Source: Xylanibacter ruminicola
Lineage (GTDB): Bacteria > Bacteroidota > Bacteroidia > Bacteroidales > Bacteroidaceae
Assembly: GCF_900107775.1 (NCBI RefSeq)
Contig: NZ_FNRF01000003.1
Coordinates: 62,001 to 126,000, forward strand
DNA length: 64,000 nucleotides
Reading direction: 5' to 3'
Both the position numbers and the translations under genes were made by a program. This document shows positions 43,569-50,213 of the stretch, in pieces (positions within the stretch are counted from its first letter, which is position 1; every line of letters begins with the position of its first letter). The notes beneath the pieces are model-generated. The model was not told the DNA's origin, did no database searches, and saw nothing but the letters and a program-made list of their open reading frames with translations.

Positions 43569-45812
43569 TTACTTGTTGATTTTAACGTAGTGGGCTGAGG
43601 TTTCGTCGTAGGCGATGTGGCCGCGGGTTTGCCAGGTGCGTAGGGTGCTGTCGCCAGGACCGGGCCGACCGGCTTGCTGGCGCATCTGCAGATACTGCTC
43701 GCGCGTAAACTCATCGGGCAGCAGCTCCAGCAGATTCTGCGGACCGGAGTGGCGCTGCAGTTCCTGCTCGTCGTTCAGCTCCTTCTCCAGCTGGCTGCCA
43801 AAGTACAGCATCTTGCACCACAGGTTGTACTGCTCGCTCCAGCGCACAAAGTCGGCTATCGATTTGTCCCACCGGTAGCCGTGGGCCACGTACAGCACCA
43901 TGCCCTTCAGCCAGGCTATCACGTTGGCACGATACGACAGCACGCGGTAGGCCTCGCTCTCGTACAGACGGGCGGTGTCGGCATTCTCCTGCTTCAGGTC
44001 CAGGGCCAGCTTGCGGGCTTGCGGGCACTCTATCAGTCCGTTGGCAGCATCCAGACGGTCGATATAGGGCTTCAGCTCGGCGGCAAACTGGTCGTCGTAA
44101 ATGCCCAGGATGGGTGCCTCGTCGTCGTCCTCACTGGGACGGATGATGGTGGCCACGTCGAGTCGGCTCACCGTGCCGTCGTTCACCATCTTATAAAAGA
44201 ACTTACGCGCGTTGGGCGGGGTTGTGCTGGCGTTGAAGTTCCAACGCAGCGGCGCTATGCCCGATACACTGTCGGCACCTACGCGCTCCTGACCGGCCAT
44301 CGAGTTGTCGAAAGCCTTTCGTATCAGCAGTCCCACCTCGTCGGCCTTATGGCTCGATGTCACCTTCTTCAGCGCCTCCACCTCATCTACAATGGTGTAG
44401 ATATAGCGCTGGCCGTTGTTGTGGACATCCACCACGCGCTGGTTAAACACGGCGTCGGTCAGGTTGTCGATGAGCATCTGAATGCAGATATCTGCGGGGC
44501 GCGGGTCCTTCTTCTGCTTGCCCGACGGGTTCTTCTGCTTCCACTCGGCCTCGCGCTGGCGGCTCAGCAGATCGCGCTGGCGAATGTCCTCCATGATATA
44601 CTCGATGGGCTTTTTGATCGAGCCCTTACCCACGCTCTGTCGACCCACCAGCAGGTTCATAAACGTGGCTTCGTGGTCCACGTTGTCCCAGTAGCGGAAG
44701 TGTACGCCATGCAGATGGGCGCCCAGGGCGGGGAACACGGCGCTGGCCACGGCGGGCTTGTAGTACCACGGCACGTTGCGGGTGAGCAGCTTTATCAGCG
44801 GCGGCAGTCGCTTGGGCAGGGGTGGGGGTGTGCTGATGGTGCCGCCACAGGCCTTTACGCCCTGCTGCTCCTTGAGTGCCTGCAGCACCTGTTTCAGGCG
44901 CAGGGGCATGCCGCGTCGGGGCTCTTTCAGTGCGTTTTCCAGGGTGTGCAGGTATTCGGTGCGGTCGGCCTCGGTGCAGGTGCCGTCGGGCTGCGCCCAG
45001 TAGTTGGGCACGATGGCTTGCAGACCCTCCAGACTGTAGCCGCAGATGCAGCGCAGGGTTACGGCCAACTCGAAGGTGAGTGCGTTCCTGTCGCCCACCA
45101 CCGGCACCTTGCCGCCATTAAACAGCTCCCAGTACTTGGCGATGATATCCGAGAAAGCCATGCCGTTGTAGAGCCTCCCCCTATCCCCCTCCAAAGGGAG
45201 GGGGGATTCGTTGGCGACTGGTGTTGTGACTGGGGACTGGTACCTGTCACAGAATGTGACTGGGCCCTGTCCCTTGTCGCAACTTTCCGAGGACGGGAGT
45301 TCAAACAGCTTGTCATCCAGGTAGATAAGTTCGTTTGGCGATGTGGTGAAAAACACGCGGGTGATATCCTTAGCCTGCGCATCGTAGTCTACGCCTAGCA
45401 GCTGGGCGGCCCACTGCAGATTCTCTACCTGCGACATGTGCGGCCGTCGGCTAAACACCAGGTGGTAGCCGCAGCCGCGGGCGCTCTCCTCAAGCATCCC
45501 CAAGCCCAGCTCATCCTTCTTGGCCAGGATGCGATCGCGAACGGCGGGCATTTCTTCGGCCTTAACGTGGTCGATGTCCATGCCCACGGTGTTGCTCATG
45601 TGGGTGCTGCCGCGCAGCGTGCCGTCGGCATTGGGCAAGCAACTGTAGTTCATCTGCACCAAGCGGTGCTTCAGACTTTCGTTGCCATTGCGGATGGCGG
45701 TCATCAGTTGCTGCTGTTCGTTACTGCCGCGCAGAGCCATATACTCTGCGCGGGTGGTTACGGGGCGCATCATTTTCACCCCGTCCTTCAAATAAATAAT
45801 GTGTGTGCTCAT
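43569..45812 (-). CDS. BT4734/VirE-N plus DUF3987 primase-helicase-like protein
   Basis: 747 residues from the ATG at 45812 (an in-frame TTG two codons earlier is less likely). Residues about 55-170 are the BT4734-like domain (GMDIDHVKAEEMP, ARGCGYHLVFSRRPH, ITRVFFTTSPNELIYLD), common in mobile elements of Bacteroidetes. From about 335 on is a DUF3987 ATPase with Walker A GRQSVGKGS (390-398) and Walker B YTIVDEVE (473-480). Between them, residues about 172-216 are a foreign-looking insert made of two repeat types (bases 45167-45299), in frame. Likely a replication/primase-helicase protein of a phage-like element. It follows the lysozyme gene. Confidence 0.82.
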   Translation of the reverse strand: MSTHIIYLKDGVKMMRPVTTRAEYMALRGSNEQQQLMTAIRNGNESLKHRLVQMNYSCLPNADGTLRGSTHMSNTVGMDIDHVKAEEMPAVRDRILAKKDELGLGMLEESARGCGYHLVFSRRPHMSQVENLQWAAQLLGVDYDAQAKDITRVFFTTSPNELIYLDDKLFELPSSESCDKGQGPVTFCDRYQSPVTTPVANESPLPLEGDRGRLYNGMAFSDIIAKYWELFNGGKVPVVGDRNALTFELAVTLRCICGYSLEGLQAIVPNYWAQPDGTCTEADRTEYLHTLENALKEPRRGMPLRLKQVLQALKEQQGVKACGGTISTPPPLPKRLPPLIKLLTRNVPWYYKPAVASAVFPALGAHLHGVHFRYWDNVDHEATFMNLLVGRQSVGKGSIKKPIEYIMEDIRQRDLLSRQREAEWKQKNPSGKQKKDPRPADICIQMLIDNLTDAVFNQRVVDVHNNGQRYIYTIVDEVEALKKVTSSHKADEVGLLIRKAFDNSMAGQERVGADSVSGIAPLRWNFNASTTPPNARKFFYKMVNDGTVSRLDVATIIRPSEDDDEAPILGIYDDQFAAELKPYIDRLDAANGLIECPQARKLALDLKQENADTARLYESEAYRVLSYRANVIAWLKGMVLYVAHGYRWDKSIADFVRWSEQYNLWCKMLYFGSQLEKELNDEQELQRHSGPQNLLELLPDEFTREQYLQMRQQAGRPGPGDSTLRTWQTRGHIAYDETSAHYVKINK
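45167..45299 (-). repeat. In-frame repeat insertion within the helicase gene
   Basis: Plus strand 45172-45213 carries the palindromic element CCTCCCCCTATCCCCCTCC plus AAAGGGAGGGGG, coding for SPLPLEGDRGRL. Next to it, 45214-45293 iterate GACTGG four times (GACTGGTGTTGTGACTGGGG and so on), coding for the CDKGQGPVTFCDRYQSPVTT stretch. Neither belongs to the flanking domains. Confidence 0.75.
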
Positions 45813-45818
45813 AGCCAA

Positions 45819-45843
45819 TGTTTAATGTTTAATGTTTAATGTT
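45819..45843 (-). repeat. TTTAATG heptamer repeat before the helicase gene
   Basis: AATGTTTAATGTTTAATGTTTAATG on the plus strand: three exact iterations of TTTAATG. It fills the gap between the lysozyme stop (45842) and the helicase start. Confidence 0.75.
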
Positions 45844-46306
45844 ACACCCGGTCGATGATCTCGTCATCTGTTGGGTAGCTGGGGGCGAAGAAGTGTTCGG
45901 CCTCCCACTGGCGACGGACTTCCAGGCCCTTTTGCTTTCTGCCGCCCGCATACACCCATCGCTTAAACTCGCGCTGGACGGCTGCCTTGCTGCCGCCCTG
46001 ACGAATGGTGCGCAGCAGCGTTGACTGCCTCAGGCGGCCGATGCCCACGTTAAAGGCAAACGATGTGAGTGCCTCTAGTTGTGCCTCGGTGCGCGCCACG
46101 TGCAGTTGGCGAACCTGTCGCATCACTTGGGTTACATCCTGTAGCAGCCAGTCGCGAGCCTGTTGGGCGCTGATGCGGTCGCCCATGCGCACGCCTTGTG
46201 TGTGTCCGTACCCGATGGTGGGTGTGCCGTTCTGGTCGCGATAAGCGCTCAGTCGGCATCCCTCCATCTCCATCAATCTCTGTAAAAGTGTGTCTGTAAT
46301 CTGCAT
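45842..46306 (-). CDS. GH24 phage-type lysozyme
   Basis: 154 residues from the ATG at 46306; upstream in-frame codons run into the intergenic region. The T4-type catalytic triad is intact in spacing: E (MEG), nine residues on D (YRD), six on T (TIGYGHT). FAFNVGIGRLRQSTLLRTI and a C-terminal KRWVYAGGRKQKGLEVRRQWE are the family's usual later segments. There is no signal peptide, so release would need a holin or another export path; no holin is evident nearby. In phages it hydrolyses peptidoglycan at lysis. It lies between Rha and helicase genes of the island. Confidence 0.9.
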   Translation of the reverse strand: MQITDTLLQRLMEMEGCRLSAYRDQNGTPTIGYGHTQGVRMGDRISAQQARDWLLQDVTQVMRQVRQLHVARTEAQLEALTSFAFNVGIGRLRQSTLLRTIRQGGSKAAVQREFKRWVYAGGRKQKGLEVRRQWEAEHFFAPSYPTDDEIIDRV

Positions 46307-46374
46307 AGTAAAATCAATGTTCCGCTCGACATCCCGAAGGGTGGCGCTTGCTACCGAAGGGACGCAAGAATGTC

Positions 46375-47064
46375 TCAAAGGTTAGGGTATCCCAATTGCG
46401 AGTTAAGGTACTTCAGTCCGGCCATGGTCCACGTCATGTACACCTTTATTTTGCGCTTGCCTTTCAGCGAGTAGTCGATGTGTGTACGTTCGGCGGTGTA
46501 GCCACGACCCTGCAGATGTTCGGCCAGGTTCCATCTACCGTGGGCGCGGTACTGTATGTCCATATCGGCCAGCACGGCGTTAAAGTCGCGGGTGTTCATG
46601 TTAAACGTCTTGGCCACCTGTGTGGCGGTCAGGGTGTCCTCGGCAGGCTCGTTCAGCATGCGCAGTCCCGTACCCACAATCTCGTCCGCCATCGCCAGTA
46701 TCTGTTTCTGAACGCCCAGCGATGGAAGTTTTCTTAGGCACGTGTAATCCGTGCCAAAATCCAATCTCTCAAGCTCGAGTTCTTCCCAGCGGAGAACGAG
46801 TCGGGCGCGGGCCTCGTCGTTAAACTTGGTGGCGATGTACAGGCACTCGGTCTTGGTTAGCTGGTAGCAGGGGCGAAGTTCGCCCTTCTTGTCGTGATAT
46901 TCAACCAATCGAAAATTTGATTGGTTAACTTTCTGCCACGCGGGTTCCATTTTTCGGATGGCCTCCATTACGTGACAGTGTTGCTTACCGGTTACTTCAG
47001 CTATTTCCAGCGAAGTCATCATGTGTTGGTTCTCGTTTACTGTTTTAATAATCATTGTTTCCAT
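46375..47064 (-). CDS. Rha/KilAC-type phage antirepressor-like regulator
   Basis: 229 residues (ATG 47064, or ATG 47055). Residues about 12-100 match the pRha domain (TSLEIAEVTGKQHCHVMEAI, FRLVEYHDKKGELRPCYQLT, KTECLYIATKFNDEARARLV). The C-terminal 100 match the phage antirepressor KilAC domain (LTATQVAKTFNMNTRDFNAVL, HIDYSLKGKRKIKVYMTWTMAGLKYL). Such proteins control lysogeny decisions in phages. It is the first gene downstream of the promoter at 47300-47331, itself next to six TTCGGTAA sites, so it is probably controlled by a repressor such as the S24 protein. Confidence 0.85.
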   Translation of the reverse strand: METMIIKTVNENQHMMTSLEIAEVTGKQHCHVMEAIRKMEPAWQKVNQSNFRLVEYHDKKGELRPCYQLTKTECLYIATKFNDEARARLVLRWEELELERLDFGTDYTCLRKLPSLGVQKQILAMADEIVGTGLRMLNEPAEDTLTATQVAKTFNMNTRDFNAVLADMDIQYRAHGRWNLAEHLQGRGYTAERTHIDYSLKGKRKIKVYMTWTMAGLKYLNSQLGYPNL

Positions 47065-47299
47065 AATTGTGTGTGTATTTTAAATTGTTAATAATATTTT
47101 TGGGGGGCTCGTCCAAGAATCCGTGCCTAAGAATATATCCGCTCGGCCATTCCGAGTCGGGTTGGTGTGTCAGTAAGTCAAAGAACACTCGTGAACTGAA
47201 TCACGCTGCAAGTGAAGTGCAAGGTGAACGCAGAGCCGAGCTTGCTCGAGCTTTGCTGAGCCGCAGCCTTCACTCGCCATCGCAACTTGTTTGCGGTGG

Positions 47300-47331
47300 C
47301 AAAAGTATGGCAAAAAATAATGCGCTCCAAT
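47300..47331 (-). promoter_or_regulatory. Promoter of the rha-lysozyme-helicase unit
   Basis: On the minus strand ATTG (47331-47328), 20-base spacer, TACTTTTG (47307-47300). The leader is about 230 bases. The -33 region overlaps the stem that ends the S24 gene. Confidence 0.65.
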
Positions 47332-47343
47332 TTCTTGGAACGC
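47322..47343 (-). terminator. Terminator after the S24 peptidase gene
   Basis: GCGTTCCAA/TTGGAGCGC stem (one mismatch) with a 4-base loop on the minus strand, then ATTATTTTTTG. It overlaps the next promoter. Confidence 0.65.
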
Positions 47344-47344
47344 A

Positions 47345-47429
47345 TTCGGTAACAGTTTTCGGTAAGTGTTGTAGGTTTCGGTAACTTTGGTACTAATACT
47401 TACCGAACTTCGGTAACAGGTTCGGTAAA
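47345..47429 (-). promoter_or_regulatory. Operator-like cluster of six TTCGGTAA sites
   Basis: TTCGGTAA(C/G/A) at 47345, 47358, 47377, 47409 and 47421, plus one inverted copy at 47399-47407. The inverted copy and 47409-47417 form the palindrome CTTACCGAA-C-TTCGGTAAC. The cluster lies between the S24 stop codon and the rha promoter, just upstream of the latter. The rest of 47065-47300 (leader) has a GAGCCGAGCTTGCTCGAGC-type inverted repeat and no gene. Confidence 0.75.
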
Positions 47430-47430
47430 A

Positions 47431-48243
47431 CTAAGCCAATTCTTTAATTAAAACCGTCATCAGCTTCAGTTCGCGGTCGGCAGCACCCTGCTCCTCCCAC
47501 TTGTCGATACTCTTTCGCATGTACTCATGATTACTGATGGTGCGCTGCACACTGCCTTCGCCACATACAAACCTAAACGTAGTGGGTAGCTTTAAGGCCT
47601 GGGCCATACGCTCAAACTCGGCAACCGGCTTGTCAAAACTGTATTTATCGCGCATCACGCAATACGCCACTGCCCAGGCCGATGCCGCCCAGAACAGATG
47701 ACTGCACTGGATAACGGCTTTGGTCAGGCGCTCGTATATGTCGGGCTGGTGCTGCTTCTGCCTGGCTTTAAACTGGCGTACCACCTCGCCACAGTACGTT
47801 ACCGATACGTGCGGCGCACTCAGGTTGCACACCATGCGTCCGCAAAAGCGCACATTCATATCGGCCGTTAGTTCGCATGGCTGGTACTTCGGGTTGGCGG
47901 GCAGCAGCCAGTGGCGGCCCGTGTCGTCAACGTAATACACCTTCAACAGCTCCTCGCCGTCGATGCTCACCATCACCACCTCGCCGCTGTGCACCCGCTG
48001 GGTGCTCTCTATCAGCAGCTGGTCGCCGCTGTAGATGCCCACGCCGGTCATCGAGTCGCCATCGGCATCCACGATAAACACCCGTCGCCCGCGCGTAATC
48101 TCGCTGGGCAATAAAATCATCTCGGGTGGCAGTTGACCCATCTCGTTAGGCAGTCCGCAACTAACTCCCACTTCGTAGTAAGGCACGGGTGTGTCGCACA
48201 CCATTTCCATCGGCCATTGACCGATGCTACAACAATTTCTCAT
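47431..48243 (-). CDS. S24-family (LexA/UmuD-type) peptidase with extra C-terminal domain
   Basis: 270 residues. The serine-lysine dyad is visible as VDADGDSMTGVGIYSGD (S64) and IDGEELLKVYYVDD (K101). No HTH precedes it, so it is UmuD-like and not a complete LexA. Residues about 150-270 form a second, helical domain (IYERLTKAVIQCSHLFWAASAWAVAYCVMRDKYSF, TISNHEYMRKSIDKWEE) that I do not recognise. It could sense DNA damage and control the island through the nearby TTCGGTAA sites, or process a partner; both are inference. No umuC gene is nearby. It has its own promoter at 48321-48352. Confidence 0.8.
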   Translation of the reverse strand: MRNCCSIGQWPMEMVCDTPVPYYEVGVSCGLPNEMGQLPPEMILLPSEITRGRRVFIVDADGDSMTGVGIYSGDQLLIESTQRVHSGEVVMVSIDGEELLKVYYVDDTGRHWLLPANPKYQPCELTADMNVRFCGRMVCNLSAPHVSVTYCGEVVRQFKARQKQHQPDIYERLTKAVIQCSHLFWAASAWAVAYCVMRDKYSFDKPVAEFERMAQALKLPTTFRFVCGEGSVQRTISNHEYMRKSIDKWEEQGAADRELKLMTVLIKELA

Positions 48244-48320
48244 GTCGATTAATTCTTTAAAAGTTTTATTTCACAATATAATCCATAGTCGGTGCCGTTC
48301 CACGGGTCACCAAACGGCTG

Positions 48321-48352
48321 CAAAGATAATAAAAACCTTCGCACCCACCAAA
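48321..48352 (-). promoter_or_regulatory. Promoter of the S24 peptidase gene
   Basis: On the minus strand TTTG (48352-48349), 20-base spacer, TATCTTTG (48328-48321); leader about 75 bases. Confidence 0.85.
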
Positions 48353-48377
48353 AACTGCAGGTTATAATTAAGAGTTT

Positions 48378-48779
48378 TTAGGAATTTATCCAGTCTTCGA
48401 TTTTGAGTCCCGATATATGGCTAAAATGCTTGGTGTTATGTGTTACTACTGTTAGCCCTGCTGCTTTGGCTGCACAGCCAATAAGCAGATCGAAGTCCTC
48501 GATGGGTTTGCCGCTTTTGCGCAGACGTACTTTTTCCTGTGCAAACACGTCGATACTATCGGCAAAGGGGAGTACCTTTACCATTTTAACAAACTCATCA
48601 ATCATCTTCAGATTGTCTTCAACAAAATCGCTATTATACGCACCATAACGTAGTTCTGCTAAAACCACATCACAAATATAGCAGTTTTCGCTGCCAATTT
48701 GGTTTAGTTTGTTAGCTACCTCGCGGTTTGCACGGAACAAAAACACGCAGGTGCTGGTGTCGAGCAGATAACCTTTCAT
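48378..48779 (-). CDS. vapC: PIN-domain toxin, VapC type
   Basis: 133 residues. Acidic residues of the PIN nuclease: LLDTSTCVFLF (D7), VVLAELRYGA (E43 region), IEDFDLLIGCAAKA (D97-D99) and TVVTHNTKHFSHI, where the usual T-N-N-x-x-H/D-F appears as THNTKHF. VapC toxins cleave tRNA or rRNA. It overlaps the antitoxin gene by 4 bases (ATGA), the normal coupling of such pairs. Confidence 0.9.
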   Translation of the reverse strand: MKGYLLDTSTCVFLFRANREVANKLNQIGSENCYICDVVLAELRYGAYNSDFVEDNLKMIDEFVKMVKVLPFADSIDVFAQEKVRLRKSGKPIEDFDLLIGCAAKAAGLTVVTHNTKHFSHISGLKIEDWINS

Positions 48780-49018
48780 AGCTTTATGTTACGGCTGTTA
48801 GTGGTTCTTGCTTCGTTGATATCGTTGATAATCTCGTCGGTTGAGCGATTATCTTTCCAAGCGCCCGCAAACTTATTTGCCCAGTCCGCATCGGCCTTTG
48901 CTTTCTTGGCGGGGGTAAGGTCCTTAACGTATTTCAAGACCTTTGCCAGTAGCGTTTCGTCGTTGGCTATTTCGCCCATGGCGCGGTACAATTCCGCATT
49001 CAGTTCAAGTGCAGTCAT
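48776..49018 (-). CDS. VapB-like antitoxin
   Basis: 80 residues from the ATG at 49018, set by a promoter at 49045-49076 which excludes a longer start. An all-helical N-terminal part (MTALELNAELYRAMGEIANDETLLAKVLKYVKDL), a Lys/Ala-rich hinge, and a C-terminal WANKFAGAWKDNRSTDEIINDINEARTTN that recalls the toxin-binding tails of VapB (GxWxD...EEIxxxIRxxR). It should neutralise VapC and repress the operon. The family name is inferred from position and tail. Confidence 0.8.
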   Translation of the reverse strand: MTALELNAELYRAMGEIANDETLLAKVLKYVKDLTPAKKAKADADWANKFAGAWKDNRSTDEIINDINEARTTNSRNIKL

Positions 49019-49044
49019 AACCTTCTTTTTTTTATATTCCGCCG

Positions 49045-49076
49045 CAAAGATACGAATAAGTACGCAAAAAAGCAAA
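49045..49076 (-). promoter_or_regulatory. Promoter of the vapBC pair
   Basis: On the minus strand TTTG (49076-49073), 20-base spacer, TATCTTTG (49052-49045). Confidence 0.85.
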
Positions 49077-49104
49077 TGTAACCCCATTTTTTTTTGCTAC
49101 GTGT

Positions 49105-49121
49105 TGCAGTGCTACAGTTAG
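49105..49121 (-). repeat. CTGTAGCR octamer repeat, copy 2
   Basis: CTAACTGTAGCACTGCA on the minus strand, the same core as at 33038. Confidence 0.75.
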
Positions 49122-49136
49122 ATGTGCGGGGGTGGG

Positions 49137-49253
49137 GGATGGTAACGGTAGTGCCTATATTTATATATAAATATAGAAGTAAATAATGGTGTGCGATGGG
49201 CTGGAAACTAACTGTAGCGCTGTAGCGCGTAGCGGTACAGCGGATGGTAACGG
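49137..49253. repeat. Direct repeats and 22-bp palindrome in the vapB-HU gap
   Basis: GGATGGTAACGG occurs at 49137-49148 and 49242-49253. Between them is CTATATTTATA/TATAAATATAG, a perfect 22-bp palindrome (49155-49176), and another CTGTAGCR copy (49209-49232). No gene is seen in 49088-49552; the rest is the HU promoter and leader. Confidence 0.75.
49209..49232 (+). repeat. CTGTAGCR octamer repeat, copy 3
   Basis: CTAACTGTAGCGCTGTAGCG on the plus strand: two iterations, same leading CTAA as copy 1. Confidence 0.75.
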
Positions 49254-49316
49254 CGCGCGCAGTGATTTTTTTGCAAATAGTAGGTCGGATATTCGTGAAC
49301 CGCAATGAAAATATCG

Positions 49317-49324
49317 TACCTTTG
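49317..49324 (+). promoter_or_regulatory. -7 box of the HU-smalltalk unit
   Basis: TACCTTTG. No good TTTG at 19-21 bases; TTCG at 21 is the nearest. The leader to the HU start is about 225 bases. Confidence 0.65.
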
Positions 49325-49350
49325 CACTGTAAAAAATGAGGGAGGCTTGA

Positions 49351-49438
49351 GGGCGGCATTAATCCTGAAATTTGCGAAGATTAATAGTGGCAATTGCTGC
49401 CTTTAATCGCAGCACCCTGCAGGATTAATACCCCGCCC
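49351..49438 (+). ncRNA. Nested-hairpin leader element before the HU gene
   Basis: Outer stem GGGCGG (49351-49356) and ATTAATCCTG (49358-49367) with CAGGATTAAT (49420-49429) and CCGCCC (49433-49438). Middle stem GATTAA/TTAATC (49379-49384/49403-49408), flanked by GCG/CGC-like bases. Inner stem GGCA/TGCC (49389-49392/49398-49401). It lies in the expected 5' leader, about 115 bases before the HU start. It could be a regulatory RNA, a cruciform site, or part of the cassette's mobility; which one is not known. Confidence 0.6.
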
Positions 49439-49456
49439 GAACCCGAACTCAGAACA

Positions 49457-49478
49457 ATGTAAAAATGTAAAAATGATA
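49457..49478 (+). repeat. AATGTAAAA repeat before the HU gene
   Basis: AATGTAAAAATGTAAAAATG, as in front of tsaE. Confidence 0.65.
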
Positions 49479-49552
49479 ATATTTAAAAATTATTTACAAT
49501 CCTATAATTATTACATTTTTTAATTCTTTAATTTTTTAATTTTACTAAACCT

Positions 49553-50092
49553 ATGAGTATCAAAGTAATTGCACAGCGCCGAGAGCTTAAGATCGGCAAG
49601 AACCCTGGGGCCAAGCGTTTCGTGATGCGCCCCGACCTGTATTCGAGCATTGCCGAGAAGAAGGTGTTTACCGAGGCATCCACTCACTCGGGTATCAGTG
49701 CGGGTGTTATCAAGGCCGCATGGGAGGCAGCAGGCGCCGTTATCCGCACCTGGGCCACCGAGGGTCACTCAGTGCCCGTGCCCGGACTGGGAACCATGCG
49801 ATTCGGCGTGCGCGCCAAGGCCGTTGAGAAGCTCGACGAGGTGAAGACCGGACTGATTACCACCCGTCGCATTGTGTTCACCCCATCGGTAGATGTGAAG
49901 GACGAGCTGAAGAACACCAGTATCCAGATTACCTGTCTGGACGAGGACGGCACCGTGCTGAAGCGCGTAACCAGTGGCGACAGCGGCGACATCGAGGACC
50001 CCGAGAACGGTAACACCGGCGGCAACGACAACGGTAACACAGGCGGCAACGGTAGCAGCACCGGCGAGGATGACGAGTCGTACGGCGACTAA
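49553..50092 (+). CDS. HU-like DNA-binding protein with low-complexity tail
   Basis: 179 residues. Residues 1-125 match the histone-like HU variant found in mobile cassettes of Bacteroidetes: MSIKVIAQRRELKI, FTEASTHSGISAGVIKAAWEAAGAVIRTWATEGHSVPVPGLGTMRF, and FTPSVDVKDELKNTSIQITCLDEDG. The last 40 residues are Gly/Asn/Asp-rich (GNTGGNDNGNTGGNGSSTGEDDES) and acidic. It binds and bends DNA in family members. The smalltalk gene follows 15 bases later in the same transcript. Confidence 0.88.
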   Translation: MSIKVIAQRRELKIGKNPGAKRFVMRPDLYSSIAEKKVFTEASTHSGISAGVIKAAWEAAGAVIRTWATEGHSVPVPGLGTMRFGVRAKAVEKLDEVKTGLITTRRIVFTPSVDVKDELKNTSIQITCLDEDGTVLKRVTSGDSGDIEDPENGNTGGNDNGNTGGNGSSTGEDDESYGD

Positions 50093-50095
50093 GAA

Positions 50096-50105
50096 AGGAG
50101 GTGAG
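50096..50105 (+). promoter_or_regulatory. Strong Shine-Dalgarno of the smalltalk gene
   Basis: AAGGAGGTGA, a near-complete anti-16S match two bases before ATG, unlike almost all other starts in the window, which lack such a site. Confidence 0.85.
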
Positions 50106-50107
50106 TT

Positions 50108-50209
50108 ATGAGTAAGAAGGAAACCCTGAAGTTCATCGTGCAGATGATTGCCAGTATCGCAACGGCGATAGTAACAGCCCTGGGCGCCACCAGCTGCATG
50201 GGCATGTAG
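50108..50209 (+). CDS. Smalltalk family small protein
   Basis: 33 residues: a short Lys/Glu start (MSKKETLKF), one hydrophobic helix (IVQMIASIATAIVTALGATSC) and MGM. It matches the 'smalltalk' proteins that accompany HU-like genes in Bacteroidetes; the Cys near the end could be lipidated (ATSC resembles a lipobox). Function unknown. It has a strong ribosome binding site and is followed at once by a terminator. Confidence 0.85.
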   Translation: MSKKETLKFIVQMIASIATAIVTALGATSCMGM

Positions 50210-50213
50210 AAAG

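Noticed and set aside
43674..45398. A 574-codon open frame on the plus strand opposite the helicase gene
   Set aside because: It is the mirror of a GC-rich minus-strand gene with clear Walker motifs; its own translation is Leu/His/Val-rich and has no recognisable domain or promoter.
47431..48243. LexA repressor
   Set aside because: The peptidase dyad is present but there is no N-terminal winged-helix DNA-binding domain.
43172..50209. Complete prophage
   Set aside because: No integrase, terminase, portal, capsid or tail genes can be seen and no convincing att repeats were found.
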